In this document: positions 52,101 through 64,000 of the stretch, in pieces | Layout of the letters: the number at the start of each line of letters is the position of its first letter | Numbering within the stretch: position 1 is the stretch's first letter | DNA from: Apostichopus japonicus | Lineage: Eukaryota > Echinodermata > Holothuroidea > Aspidochirotida > Stichopodidae | Assembly (NCBI RefSeq): GCF_037975245.1 | Contig: NC_092562.1 | Coordinates: 2,947,001 to 3,011,000, forward strand | Length of the DNA stretch: 64,000 nt | Direction: 5' to 3' | The notes under the pieces: model-generated | What the model was told of the DNA's origin: nothing | Seen by the model: only the letters and a program-made list of their open reading frames with translations | Database searches by the model: none | Position numbers and translations under genes: made by a program

Positions 52101-55100
52101 ATAAAAGTGAATTTCTTGAGATATTTAACATTTTCATATTGAAATTTGTATATGCAACAATTCAAATTTGCAAGGCTGGAGCTTTTACATGCTAGCTTGG
52201 TAATTCCATCGAAGAAGAAAAGAAATAATTTTCAGCCCTGCATTTCCCAGTCATTTTTCCATTTTCTTCTCATTAGCTTTTTGTCTGGAGCCATTCCAGT
52301 AACTTCCCGATCCAGCAATATTCAGATCACACGGCTGCGGTGAAGGCCATTGCCTGGTCTCCGCACCAGCATGGCCTGCTCGCCTCGGGGGGTGGAACGG
52401 CGGATAAATATATCCGTTTCTGGAACACCCTCACAGGGCAGACTCTGAATGCAGTGGACACTGGATCACAAGTGTGCAATTTAGCCTGGTCAAAGCATGA
52501 CAATGAATTGGTGAGTAGATTCTTTTGGTCTTTCTACTTCATCAGCTCATAGAGGACTTAGACAAAAGTAGAAGGGATGTTTACCTGCTACTGTAGCAAA
52601 TAAATGCCTGGTGAAATTTGCATTCAATTCCTCTGTATCATCTTCAAGGTGATTAACAATATTTTGAAGTTGACATTTTTTAGTACCAAAAGTGAAACCG
52701 ATTTGATGTAATAGAACTTTACACACTGACATTTTTGTTTGTTTTTGTGGTGTTGTTTTTTCTCTTAAAAATCTTCGTCATTGATCCATGAACGATATGA
52801 GTCACAATAAGCATATTGCATTATATTGCAATATTGCACAATAAAAAATATTGCATGATATTGCAATATTGTACAATATGCATGAATGCATAAATTATTG
52901 AATATAGACAGCCATTTGGGTATTGATAACTTCACATCCCCGGAGCAAATTTGCACTGTATCCAATCCAAGATCCAAGAGTGGATATCGTATCCATTATC
53001 GTATCCAATCGGTTCGTATACAAATCGGTATACGATCGTAGACGTATGGTATATTGTATAGTATTAGTATATCGTATTGTATTGTATTGTATCTAATCCA
53101 ACATTGAAATATGACCCACACAATAAAGTGCATAAAATACAGAAAAGTAAAGCATTTCGCTGTCAATGTGTAACTATGACATCACACCTGTTTGTTCCCA
53201 GTTGACTCACGGTATAATCTGTGAGAATTTCTACCATCGATATCTTACAATTTAAGCCAATGTAAAGAATTGTATGCAAATTTTACCCGAATTCTCAGTT
53301 AAATGTCTTCTTCTTTTTATTAGACAAATTTCAATTTTACATGTAGACTATACTTGTAAGAGAGTAAGGAACGACTGTTTCAACAAGGAGAGCTAAATAA
53401 GAAATTAAAAGTTGTCCTAGTGGTTGACTTCCAATCAATACGATGTGTGCTATGTTCGTTAATAGGCGGTCACATTCATGTCATTCCATCTCATTAATGC
53501 TGATTGGCTTTGTGTAAGTCAATGATCGTTATTATGCCCTTGTAATGCTCTGGGAATCAACTGTCAAGTCATTGGGTGAAGTTTTGAGTAGTGATTAATG
53601 CTTTCTGTGGAATTTTAGAAACAGTCAAACTTAGCTAATGTGGCATGCTCTTTCTTTTAATACTTCCCTCAATGCAGGTCAGTACCCATGGTTACTCTCA
53701 GAACCAGATCTTAGTCTGGAAGTATCCATCGTTGGTTCAAGTAGCCAAACTTACTGGACATACATTTAGAGTTCTCTATTTGGTAAGTTCACATTTTTAA
53801 TTCGCTTGATTGAACATTCCTTCCTTTATTTGATGATTTCTTATGTCATATTTGATGAATGTACATGCTATCAATGTGTGAATGTTACTCCTGGTACAGC
53901 ATATGTATATATATATATCGGCGCTGTCAGGGGGCTTCTTTGAACGGTTGCCATGACAACATTTGGATACAAATTCGCTACGCTTGTTGATTGCGTTGTA
54001 GCTTTTGTCGGCTCTGCTTCTTAATTTGTATATTAGAGCGCTTTTGGATTTCCCAAAAAATTGAGTGACCAATTTTTTATTTCTTTTTAAGTCCCAGATA
54101 TATTTTGACAGCTTAGTTTCTTTTTGGTAAAGCTCGTTGCGGAACGATTTGGTATTATATATATATATATCGTTATAAATTATTAATATATATATGTAAT
54201 AATCAAGACATACATGAACAGAATGTAAATACTAATTCAAATGTACAGAACATGTGTGAAACACTTTTAAGCACAGCCTGGATATTGTACTTCAAGGTCA
54301 TTCAATTCAATACTGTACAGCTTTTAATGTCATATATACACAAAATGACATTTGCTATGTATTGAATAGTTACGAATAGACGAAAAGAACTTGCATCTAT
54401 CGATCGTGTCACCAAACGTTAACATTTATTCTACCGCAGGCTGTTTCCCCAGATGGTGAGGCCATTGTTACCGGTGCCGGAGATGAGACTCTCAGGTTTT
54501 GGAATGTCTTTAGCAAATCCAGATCCACAAAGGTAAATCATCCCCAGTGGATAGACTTATGTTACTTTGTTTTCTATTATTAATTTCATTATTTTTAATT
54601 TGATAGAAGAATGTACCGGTTGCATTATTATTGGTAATACAAGACTTTATTGACTTTTTTCTGTGAACGGGTAGACGTTTAATTTATGCCGTAATAATTT
54701 TATTTTAATTTTTTAATTGTAATATTTTAATTTTATACCATATTTTATGCCTTCACTTCATATCATGCCCATAGCTGCTCATTAAAACCTGCAATCCAAT
54801 GCAGATCACATATTTTGACCCACACTTTTAATGTATTTGTTTTAGTTTATTATTCTTTAATTTCAACTGCAAACCAACCCCTCTCCTTGTCGCTCTGGTA
54901 GACTGAAATAGTAGAACACATTAGCGGGGTATCTTATCTTTCCATTAGACACAGTCCGATTGTAGTCCAAGTGTGAATGCTTTAACCAGAAATAAAATAC
55001 AGGCAGTCCGATTTGTGGTATGGGTATTAAATTCACTGCCTGTATAGACGTGTCTAACAGGGGTGGGGAGGTTGGGGCGGGGGGGGATTCTGTGAAAATG

Positions 55101-55539
55101 CTTGAATGAATACTTTTAAGCTCTCAAGAAGGAACATTTGCCTTCATTTCCCGACGGATCATTGTGGAGGCGTCTCAGATCTTTCTCTCTTCTCTCAAAA
55201 TGTATTGTTTTTTGGTACTTTGTTAACGAGTTGTCTCAACAGGTGCAATCCCATTGAAGAATGCATTACTGGCGAGAATGTAGGCGAATTATATTATTAA
55301 TTTGTAATTAATAATCATCATTCTCTTTGGTGCCCATGGACAGACCGTCCCGATGGGACGCTGGCTGGGAGTCCCGATAACTGTACACAGCGGCGAATTC
55401 ATGGCAAAACTTTAGGCTTGGTACCCGCTGTCAGGCTACAGTCGCAGTTATGTTTTCTGATATACCTGTACTATTTCTTTCTCTCTTTCGTTTTCAGGAA
55501 ACCAAATCAGTTTTGAATCTTTTCAATCATATAAGATGA
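46146..55539 (+). CDS. FZR1: Fizzy-related protein (FZR1/CDH1), APC/C co-activator, 11 coding exons
   Basis: Exons: 46146-46220, 47872-48043, 48749-48959, 49306-49489, 49804-49869, 50593-50695, 51344-51528, 52277-52510, 53678-53782, 54440-54532, 55498-55539 (stop TGA). They total 1470 nt, or 489 residues; human is 496. Seen: the N-terminal C-box DRFIPSR (residues 42-48), the KLLRSPRKP motif near residues 155-163, seven WD40 blades from about residue 175 on ([87 protein letters not shown]), and the C-terminal IR dipeptide that binds the APC/C. Known: Cdh1 activates the APC/C in late mitosis and G1 and recruits D-box and KEN substrates. A non-coding 5' exon probably ends at 45717 (AAG|GTAAAA) and joins the acceptor at 46024. 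Intron 5 uses a GC donor (AGG|GCAAGT). Introns 2 and 4 contain partial duplications of neighbouring exon boundaries. The tail between STK and SVLNLF is about three residues shorter than in human. Confidence 0.95.
48130..48748 (+). repeat. Tandem copies of the FZR1 exon 3 splice acceptor in intron 2
   Basis: About six degenerate units of 90-120 bp. Each contains a version of (T)AGATATGCTGGCCT, at about 48132, 48254, 48353, 48459, 48552 and 48657. The true exon 3 boundary TAG|ATATGCTGGCC at 48746-48759 is the last copy. Units also share AATGCAATCAAATTGAT and TTATCGCCCACATTGGT. The array fills nearly the whole 705-bp intron. Confidence 0.85.
49050..49290 (+). pseudogene. Possible LINE reverse transcriptase C-terminal remnant in FZR1 intron 3
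   Basis: An open stretch encodes residues such as [18 protein letters not shown], then [19 protein letters not shown]. The pattern (HPL, then an R/K-rich F/I-KxS segment followed by a short hydrophobic end) resembles the C-terminal tail of non-LTR reverse transcriptases. No catalytic motif is present. It ends about 15 bp before the FZR1 exon 4 acceptor. Assignment is by eye only. Confidence 0.4.
49528..49596 (+). repeat. Partial duplicate of FZR1 exon 4 3' end in intron 4
   Basis: ACTCAGCGTTGGTCCGGGTA and the following 40 bp match the end of exon 4 (about 49435-49500) with scattered substitutions. The copy of the donor GTGAGTAAA is changed to TTCAATAAA, so it cannot serve as a 5' splice site. 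It lies 40 bp downstream of the real exon. Confidence 0.8.
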
Positions 55540-57626
55540 TCGAGAGTGGACGGGGTTTGAGATGTTTGGTTTGAGAGGATGGCAATACATTGTGGAGAAG
55601 CTGGTGCAACCACTGTTGAGAGGGGGAAGAAAAAATAGATTCTGTTGAACCTAGAAGCGAGAAGATTTCCAAAAATGACTTTTCCAGATTCCCGTCAAAA
55701 GAGTTTTATTATTTGAAGTGGCAGATACAACAGATATGGAACGTTAGTCGAAACGATTTCTCTAGAGAAGAGAGTTTGTTAAATGGACAGTTTTTTGTTA
55801 AACCGAGGAGGCGTGAGTCAGTTTTAAGTGGTAATAAAGTGTAAATGAGAGGGGTATTAATTTAAAATAAAAATTTATTTTAAAATTATTGATGGATGAC
55901 ACATCATCGGAAGGAATGGACTATTCCGACCGTTCTGTATGCCACAGGTTCAGAATTTGAGAGCTTACAAGTTTTCCAAGATGTTAATAGATAGTTTAAC
56001 ATTTGATCCGTGATTTTAAGTTATTGCAAAATGCTGCACTTATTTCAAAGAGAATAACATTATTCTGTTTTTTGAAAACTGCCAAACTAGGGGCTGGAAG
56101 AGTAGTGTAGTTGGTTTGTCTCAGGAAGGTATCTCATATCTTTGGTTGCCACTTTTGGTTTTGGTTGCCACTTTTGGTTTTGGTTGCCACTGTGATTAGT
56201 GGCAATAACTCAGTGGCATCCATCAGACCAGTAGCATGGTTAACCATTTGTTAAATGTAAAAGTGTAAAATGTAAAAATGGTGCACGTCCACCTGTTTTC
56301 TTAAGTTGGTAACACAAATATTTGCTTTAAACATCCTACCACGTAAAGCCTTCCGTGAGTAACACCAATAGTATTATTACTTTTTCATCTTCAAGTCGAT
56401 GTTAACCAGAAAGCCAAAATTTTGTCCAAAAAAACTTCAGAAGCTGTGGCTAGGCTAAATGTAGGAAGGGCACTTTTCCCACAGTAGTAGTGGATAAGAT
56501 TGGTCCTGCTAGTGTGTTGCTATGGTGATAAAGGCCAAAATTTGTACAAGTGTGCTGATAGATATAGGTACACTTGAAAGGAATTTTACATATCTATACT
56601 TAAATAAAAGTATTAGGAGACAGGAGGTGGCAGTTTTCAATCTTCTCGACTAATGTTACCGGACAAATAATTGAAAGAAATATTTACAATCACAACGATT
56701 CAGTTTTGATATTTGCATATCTGCCTCAATTCTGAAAACGGTGTACTATATATATCTAATAATATATGCACCTAATCAATGCACATTATAGGAACATGTG
56801 AAATCTCTGTCTTTGCTCTGATGTCTGTTTGTCCGTCTGTCTGTCTGTCCGTCCATGGTGTCGTTCGTAAAGCAGAAACTGTAATAAAAAAATGACCTTG
56901 GTTTTTTCTTGAATAAGAGATGAACTTTGACTCGTGTAGTAATACATGAATATGTTTAGGGTGAGCAGGAACATTGAACTGTTCGACTCTAACGGGAATG
57001 TTAATGTATACCATGGTAATGTAAGTGTGAAACGATAATATTAATGCATACTTTTAAAACAGCAACGAGAAACTGTGGAGGATAGTTTATTGATGACTCT
57101 ATCCTACAACTAAGCAAACGTTTTATGCAACAGGGTGGGGAGGGAGGGGGTTAGTTCATAGGGTGGGGAGGGAAGGGGGGGGTTAGTTTGTTTTTAGATA
57201 GGTTGGTATTTCAGTTACCTTTCTGTGCTTTTAATTTTAAATGGTATGAAACAGCCAAAATTATTCTATTTTTCTGTATTTAGTGGGTCTTATTTTTATC
57301 TTTTAATCTTGCAGCAATTTCAACGTATTATTTTAAGTCTAAAAAAAAAAGATTATGCATTACCATTTATTTCAGTTTGGTATTTTTTTTGCCTGTTTGA
57401 TGGTCATGGTTTTCCAGACAGAAATATTTCTCGAGGAGGTTACTTTAATTTAAACGAAAACACGTTTTAAATTGGCTAGCCAGTCATATAAAAGATGGCA
57501 GTTGTGGCTCTTTATTTCGTCTTAAATCTTTCTGTTCTTGCTGGTAAGAACGCTTTTTTTTCTTCTTTGATTCGTCCGTTTTCGTCTGTCTCAGTCAAAG
57601 AAGCTATGTGATGAGAATGTATTTTT
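55540..57626. other. FZR1 3' UTR and downstream region
   Basis: AATAAA occurs at 55833-55838, about 300 nt after the stop. No further gene is convincing. A candidate signal-peptide exon (ATG 57495) is described in the findings. Three copies of TTTTGGTTGCCACTT lie near 56140-56190. Confidence 0.5.
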
Positions 57627-60600
57627 GGTTCCTTGCTTTAGCAAAAGGAACCTATGCAGTCAGGTTGGCGTGTGTGTGTATGTATGTATGTGTGTGTGTG
57701 TGTGTGTCTGTGACACTTGCTTGGGTACGCTCTATCTCAATAAGGGAATGTTGGATTGAGGCCAAACTTGGACTATAGATCCGCCATATGGAGAAGGTGT
57801 GCCCTATTGTTTCTGGTGCCCACAAAGGTCACCAAAGGTCAGTTATGGTCCAAAAACCGAAAATATTAAAACTGCAATAACTCCCAGTGCCAATGTGTGA
57901 CAAGATTGATATTTTGGGACAAGTTGTGAACTGGTTAGGGGAGCATTTTCAAACTTAACGGTCATGTGATCCGAGGTCACCAAAGGTCAATTAATGATAA
58001 AAAACTAGTACTTTTGCGATAACTTGAGAACGAAATTTCCGTTAGGGTTGGGAGTTGCTTCAATGTTATTCAATTGTCGACCCGCATCTGGGTGACCCTT
58101 GACCTCAATTTGACCTCTGGTGACCTTTACGTGTTTTGGGGGATTTTTACAGTTTTGATGCTATTTTCAGATGTCAAAGGTACCTTCTGATCATAAATGT
58201 CAATGGGTTGACCCCGTGTGACCTTTATGTGCGAAGTTATATGGGGTCAAAGTTTTTCGGTCAGAGTTAGGATGGTTGTACAGACTTGTTGTTTTGTTTT
58301 TTGGAATCAGGAGATTAAACTACATCTGAAACCAAGGTCAAAAGGTCAAAGGTCACATTAGAAAAAATGTGCTTATTTTGGGAGGAAACGAGCAAAAAAG
58401 GAAATGTTTGGTTTTGATGCTAGATTTGGATATCAAAGGTACCTTCCGATCAAAAATGTCAATTGGTTGACACCCGTGTGACCTTCGTGTGCGAAGTTAT
58501 ACGAGGTCAAAGTTAATTTTCAGACATTTAATGCAACAACTCCCAGTTCCAAGGTGTGACATGGTTGATATTTTTGGACAAGTTGCAAATGGTATAGGGG
58601 AATATTTTCAAACTTAACGGTCATGTGATCCGAGGTCACCAAAGGTCAATTAATGTTAAAAAACTAGTATTTTTGGGGCAGAAAATGGGCAAAGAAAAAA
58701 TGTTTGAATTTGTATAGTTTGATGCTCAAATTTAGGTCTCATCAATCAAAAATGTCAATAAGTTGACCCAAGGTGACCTTTGTATGTTAAGTTATATGAG
58801 GTCAAAGTTAATTTTCAGACATTTAGTGTAATAACTCCCAGTGCCAAGGTGTTACACAGTTGATATTTTGAGACAAGTTGCAAATGGTATAGGGGAATAT
58901 TTTCAAACTTAATGGTCATGTGATCCGAGGTCACCAAAGGTCAATTAATGATAAAAAACTAGTATTTTTGCGCTAACTTGAGAACAAATTGTCCGTTAGG
59001 GTTGGGAGTTGCTTCAATGTAATCCAATTGTCGACCCGCATCTGGGTGACCCTTGACCTCAATTTGACCTCTGGTGACCTTTTCGTGTTTTGTGGATTTT
59101 TACAGTTTCGATGCTATTTTCAGATGTTAAAGGTACCTTCTGATCATAAATGTCAATAGGTTGACCCCCATGTGACCTTCATGTGCGAAGTTATATGAGG
59201 TCAAAGTTAATTTTCAGACATTTAATGCAATAACTCCCAGTTCCAAGTTGTGACAAGGTTGATATTTTTGGAGTAGTTGCAAATGGTATAGGGGAATATT
59301 TTCAAACTTAAGGGTCATGTGATCCGAGGTTACCAAAGGTCAATTAATGATAAAAAACTAGTATTTTTGCGATAACTTGAGAACAAATTGTCCGTTAGGG
59401 TTGGGAGTTGCTTCAATGTAATCCAATTGTCGACCCGCATCTGGATGACCCTTGACCTCAATTTGACCTCTGGTGACCTTTTCGTGTTTTGTGGATTTTT
59501 ACAGTTTCGATGCTATTTTCAGATGTTAAAGGTACCTTCTGATCATAAATGTTAATGGGTTGACCCCCGTCTGACCTTCGTGTGCGAAGTTATATGAGGT
59601 TTAAGTTAATTTTCAGACATTTAGTGTAATAACTCCCAGTGCCGAGGTGTTACACAGTTGATATTTTTAGACAAGTTGCAAATGGTATAGGGGAATATTT
59701 TCAAACTTAAGGGTCATGTGATCCGAGGTCACCAAAGGTCAATTAATGATAAAAAAACTAGTATTTTTGCGATAACTTGAGAACAAATTGTCCGTTAGGG
59801 TTGGGAGTTGCTTCAATGTAATCCAATTGTCGACCCGCATCTGGGTGACCCTTGACCTCAATTTGAGCTCTGGTGATCTTTTCGTGTTTTGTGGATTTTT
59901 ACAGTTTCGATGCTATTTTCAGATGTTAAAGGTACCTTCTGATCATAAATGTCAATGGGTTGACCCCCATGTGACCTTCGTGTGCGAAGTTATATGAGGT
60001 CAAAGTTAATTTTCAGACATTTAATGCAATAACTCCCAGTGCCAAGGTGTGACCAGGTTAATTTTTTTGGACAAGTTGCAAATGGTATAGGGGAATATTT
60101 TCAAACTTAACGGTCATGTGGTCCAATGTCACCAAAGGTCAGCTAATGTTAAAAAAGTAGTATTTTGGGGGGAGAAAATGGGCAAGAAAAAATGTTTGAA
60201 TTTTTACAGTCATGCTCTATTTAGGTCTCACCTTTCAAAAATGTCAATTGGTTGACCTTCGGGTGACCTTTGTGTGTGAAGTTATGTATACAAGTTCAAA
60301 GTTAATTTTTTTTAATTTAATGCAATTAAATCTCAATGCCAAGGTGTGACATGGTTGATATTTTGGGACAAGTTGTGAACGGGGTGGTGGAACATTTTGA
60401 AACTTAAAGGTCATGTCATCTGAGGTCACTAATGTTATCATATCTGTTGACACGCTTGTAGGTCTCTTATATTTCTTACATTTTCGACGCCATACTTAGA
60501 TCTCAAAAGTGCCTTTTGATCCAAAATTCGATCACATTTTGTGATCACAAAAGTGTTGGCTATAGTGTTGGTTACTTTATGGGAACATGTAGGACCACAA

Positions 60601-60673
60601 TTACTTGGACTATTTGAGCCCAATCTTGCTTGATAATATTATGTGTATTGTCATATACCCCAAGCAAGGAACC
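57627..60673. repeat. Tandem array with a 398-bp period, rich in AGGTCA half-sites
   Basis: The landmark GTCATGTGATCCGAGGTCAC recurs, with variants, near 57961, 58619, 58916, 59313, 59711, 60112 and 60409. Intervals are about 658, 297, 397, 398, 401 and 297, so there is a 398-bp unit and a 297-bp deleted form. The array is bounded by an exact inverted 12-mer, GGTTCCTTGCTT (57627-57638) and its complement (60662-60673). Each unit has AGGTCACCAAAGGTCA, and full units also have TGACCCTTGACCT. I see no protein gene in it. Confidence 0.93.
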
Positions 60674-61314
60674 ACAGTGCCCTTGGGCTCTTGTTTAAAC
60701 ACACAATCTTGTATCGCCTATTCACGTATAGGCGTATAGATGTGTCAACCTCTCTGATGTCAATATATGACAAAATACTGATATATATGTGGGTGTAATT
60801 TGTCATTTCTTTGTAGGCGGAGGAGGGGTGTGTATAATGTCTTTTTTTTATGTTAAACATCCATTTCATGGCGTGAAGGCGAAAAAATGTATGCTCTAAA
60901 TTTATAAATAAAAAAGGATTGAAAATATATTCATTTGTATGTTTCCTGTTTTTTTTTCCTTTTTTTTTTTGGTTCTGCTGTATATAAGTATGTGTTGTCC
61001 ATGTATGGGAATGATAATGTGTTCCACGTTATGTTAATAATGAAGAGACACAGACAGGATTTGTATTGTGTTTAATGTATAGAGCACAAAATGTATGTGT
61101 CGGTACCAGTTACGATTACGATGTAGTTAATATGACATGAAAGTACTTGGGATTGATATTTCAATCTCATAGTGTTTAATGTTTACCACAGAAACAGAGA
61201 CCAAGATAGAGATATAAAATGAAACAGGAATAGATATGCAATATATATAACAAATATATTTATATATTTACGTTATATACATGTGTATGTATGTACATAC
61301 ATATGCGTATATAT

Positions 61315-61400
61315 ATGCTTTATATGCGGACACCCTATAATCACTAGGCTATGGACGCTTATTGTATGTCCAGAGGTTCAAAACCGGTAAGGAAAGTCGT
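61315..61400. mobile_element. Fragment of the second SINE-like family
   Basis: Contains TTTATATGCGGACACCCTA, shared with 18990-19015, and a degenerate GGTTCAAAACC box near 61375-61386. Flanked by TA-rich repeats. Confidence 0.4.
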
Positions 61401-61577
61401 AATTCCACTGTAGGCGTTTGTTACCTGTATCGTACAATACTAGTTCTGTTTTTGGTGACATATTTGCCTTGCTCTAGAGATCAAACATGATTCTAACCAA
61501 CACGAAGTCATTTGTGATTCCTAAAGCCGGATCTCGAAAGAGATACTTTTAACAGATATACATATATACTTTGCAGA

Positions 61578-61579
<2 letters not shown>

Positions 61580-61636
<57 letters not shown>
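61580..61636. repeat. (TA)n microsatellite
   Basis: About 28 uninterrupted TA dinucleotides. Confidence 0.95.
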
Positions 61637-61639
<3 letters not shown>

Positions 61640-62495
61640 TTATATTTATTGGTGGATGGGGTTTACACGTCACCTCAGCAATACTATAGGCTAGGTTAAT
61701 GATTGTCGCAATAACGTCAGCACTCCAGAACACAATGGGTATAAATAAGTATGTAATGCGAGTCTATCAAGAATAACCAACTGCAGTTTCTCATTTCGTT
61801 CTTTACGCAGGTAATGGAATCATTACCAGCGGTCCTTTCCTGATCGGAATTATTATAAAAACAAATAGAAATAGGAGCACTCCACGACACAATCTAATTT
61901 CTAGAAATATGAAGAGCGCCCTTACAATCCATTCATTTGAAAATAATGAAAGGAATGTAGACCTTGAAAAGTGAGATGAAATTTGAGATCCACTTAACAC
62001 CTTGTATGTGTGTACAAGACTTACATATCTTAATTAGCTCGTGTCTAGGCTTCAATATACACGTACTGTCTACTGAATAAGAGCAAGTTGCCTAACGGTA
62101 ACTTTATATTAAAACCAATTGGCAATTGCAAGAAGTAACTGGTCATAATCATAAACAGCTTCGTTCATAATTAATTATGAAAAGACATGATTTAATTCAC
62201 ATTTTTAAAACATATATAATATCTTCTAAATACAGAAAAATGGATTCAGTGAACAAAATTGCTCAGTGTCTAAAGAGCAAGAATTCGACAAAACAATACA
62301 TTTTCATTCTACGTATTACATTTTCCTTTCAAAATTGTCAAGGACTATTCTTTTCATATAAAAAGCTTGCAAACAGCTCCTCTAATATGATATTGTGTTA
62401 TTGGTAGGCCTATATATTGATAAATAATTGGGAAATAAAACAAAGTTGGTTGCTTAGTCGACGAAACTCTCATTTAAAGGTAGTCCTACGTTACA

Positions 62496-62497
<2 letters not shown>

Positions 62498-62561
<64 letters not shown>
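62498..62561. repeat. (TA)n microsatellite
   Basis: About 31 TA dinucleotides framed by CATAC and GTATG, so the tract and its borders form one palindrome. Confidence 0.95.
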
Positions 62562-62563
<2 letters not shown>

Positions 62564-64000
62564 TGCATATGTTCCAGTCACTCTCAGAAAGTCACCATAA
62601 CCCATAAATTCATAATTGTAACGGACGTATTTTACCCAGTTTTCGATATATAAAGTGTGCCAGGGTGATTGTAGGGAGCGAACAGACGGTATCGTCACGA
62701 CGGGGTTTTCCCCGCCATTTAAATATTTGCGCATACTATACCGTCTGCTAAACCCTGTGTTTTGTCATGATTTAGTTTTATTAGCATTTTACCTTGCCAT
62801 ATAATGTGGTTCGTGTGTTTTGTAATTTATGAAAAGCTTTATTCTGATGAAACCGTTCGTGAGAATATGACACTGGTGAATCCGTCACAAAGACATTTAC
62901 GTGTTCGGAGGCGAAGAACTAAATGATCAGGTCTTCAATTTGACAACACTTAACCTTGATGTAACAGTCTGTACACTGTCACGGCCTTAACCTTGTCACT
63001 TACATTGCCGTCTACACCGACACCCGTGTGACACCTTATGACGGTCTTGATCTTCAAAATGAAAGTGTTTCTGGCTCCATGATTCCACTGAAACCATGCA
63101 CTCAAATCACGTTGACTCATGTCTCATACAGCCTTACTGTTTTCCTTTTCGTTTATTTGTTTTCTTGCTTTATCTTCCCGGTGTTTGATATTTTGTGTGT
63201 TTATAAGGTTGCCAGGTTTACCAAGGTTGACTTCTTTAGGCCTATATGTATTATGCATTTTGAGACTGAGGAGTGTAAGTGGACTTGTCCATCTATGCGA
63301 AACTAATTCACTGTATCCATTTACTGTACCTCTTAAAGTTTACTTTATCGTTTTGATTTATTACCTATTCCCTTTGGTTGAGCACTATGATCTCTAGTGA
63401 ATGCTTTATATAAGTACAAAGGCTTTAAATGCGAGTGCTACGTACATTACTTAATCATCTTGCAGTAGAATCTATACTAGATTCCCGAGTATTAGGAGTA
63501 GAGGCACGTGTAAAACTATATGAGAACGCGTATATGAGTACAAGTAAGTAGTAAGAGTATAGGACTCAATACAAGATATAATGAACGGTAGGCCTGTGTA
63601 TACTTAATTGACTGTACAGTCTATTTCTGCCACTGATTTGCTTCAAACTCTTTTGATATAAACTGACATTTCGTCATGACAAAATGAACTGCATGAACAA
63701 CGATTTCGCCCATATTTAAGAAATTAAATTAAAAATTGTATGTGTGTGTGAGTTGGAAGGGGAAGGGGATGGGGTGTTATGTATGTATGTATATATATAT
63801 ATATACATCAAGATATTGGACAATTGTTGGGGGAGGGGGGGGGGTGGGAGACTGTGTTCTGGAAAGGGCGGTAAGTAGTTCGAACTATGACATTTTGACG
63901 TAGCCATGGTGATGACAGGTTTGTGATCGCAGACTGAGATCTGGATAATTACACAGAGCTATTTCATTAAAAGTCAGTACTGATTAAATACACATAAGTT

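Larger units (their letters stand above)
60694..64000. other. Gene-free, TA-rich tail
   Basis: Only microsatellites, a SINE fragment and short open frames without recognisable domains. A G-rich/T-rich stretch and (TATG)n lie at 63740-63850. Confidence 0.6.

Noticed and set aside
1-64000. CRISPR array, operon or bacterial defence system
   Set aside because: The window is clearly eukaryotic, with spliced metazoan genes; tandem repeats have no CRISPR-like spacer structure.

Overview
This is a gene-containing window of a metazoan nuclear genome. It is AT-rich, with spliced genes, GT-AG introns and many short mobile elements. The mix of a ciliary gene (CFAP144), single-copy DEPDC1, EBP2 and FZR1 orthologues, a tRNA-derived SINE and many hAT-type MITEs fits a marine invertebrate deuterostome. 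An echinoderm such as a sea cucumber is my best guess, but the species is inference. I see no bacterial, organellar or viral gene set.

Layout. 1-19.7 kb is gene-poor and full of repeats: a TTAA-flanked palindromic MITE, hAT MITEs with exact 8-bp target duplications, tRNA-derived SINEs, a 16-bp minisatellite arranged as a giant inverted repeat, and a large inverted-repeat element. Four protein genes follow in alternating orientation. DEPDC1 (minus, 10 coding exons, 19758-32413) is divergent from EBNA1BP2/EBP2 (plus, 9 exons, 33339-40633). EBNA1BP2 is convergent with CFAP144/FAM183 (minus, 4 exons, 43111-45184). CFAP144 is divergent from FZR1/CDH1 (plus, 11 coding exons, 46146-55539). All four models were assembled by hand: exon phases agree throughout, no internal stops were seen, and they give 889, 345, 140 and 489 residues. 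55.5-64 kb has no convincing gene. It holds a 3-kb tandem array with a period near 398 bp that is rich in AGGTCA half-sites, and several (TA)n tracts.

How the genes relate. FZR1 (an APC/C activator) and DEPDC1 (a mitotic DEP/RhoGAP-like protein) are cell-cycle genes. EBP2 acts in 60S ribosome assembly, and CFAP144 is a ciliary protein. They are not a pathway cluster. The EBNA1BP2-CFAP144 neighbourhood is also found in human (1p34.2), so it looks like old conserved synteny. The divergent pairs leave about 0.93 kb (DEPDC1/EBNA1BP2) and 0.96 kb (CFAP144/FZR1) between start codons, and the second gap holds an RFX-type X-box.

Most unusual structures: a hAT MITE that appears to have captured 78 bp of DEPDC1 intron 7 and carried it to 12 kb; a MITE inserted 15 nt from the DEPDC1 exon 7 donor; an FZR1 intron filled with tandem copies of its own 3' splice site; a partial duplication of FZR1 exon 4; a GC-AG intron in FZR1; and the AGGTCA-rich satellite at 57.6-60.7 kb.
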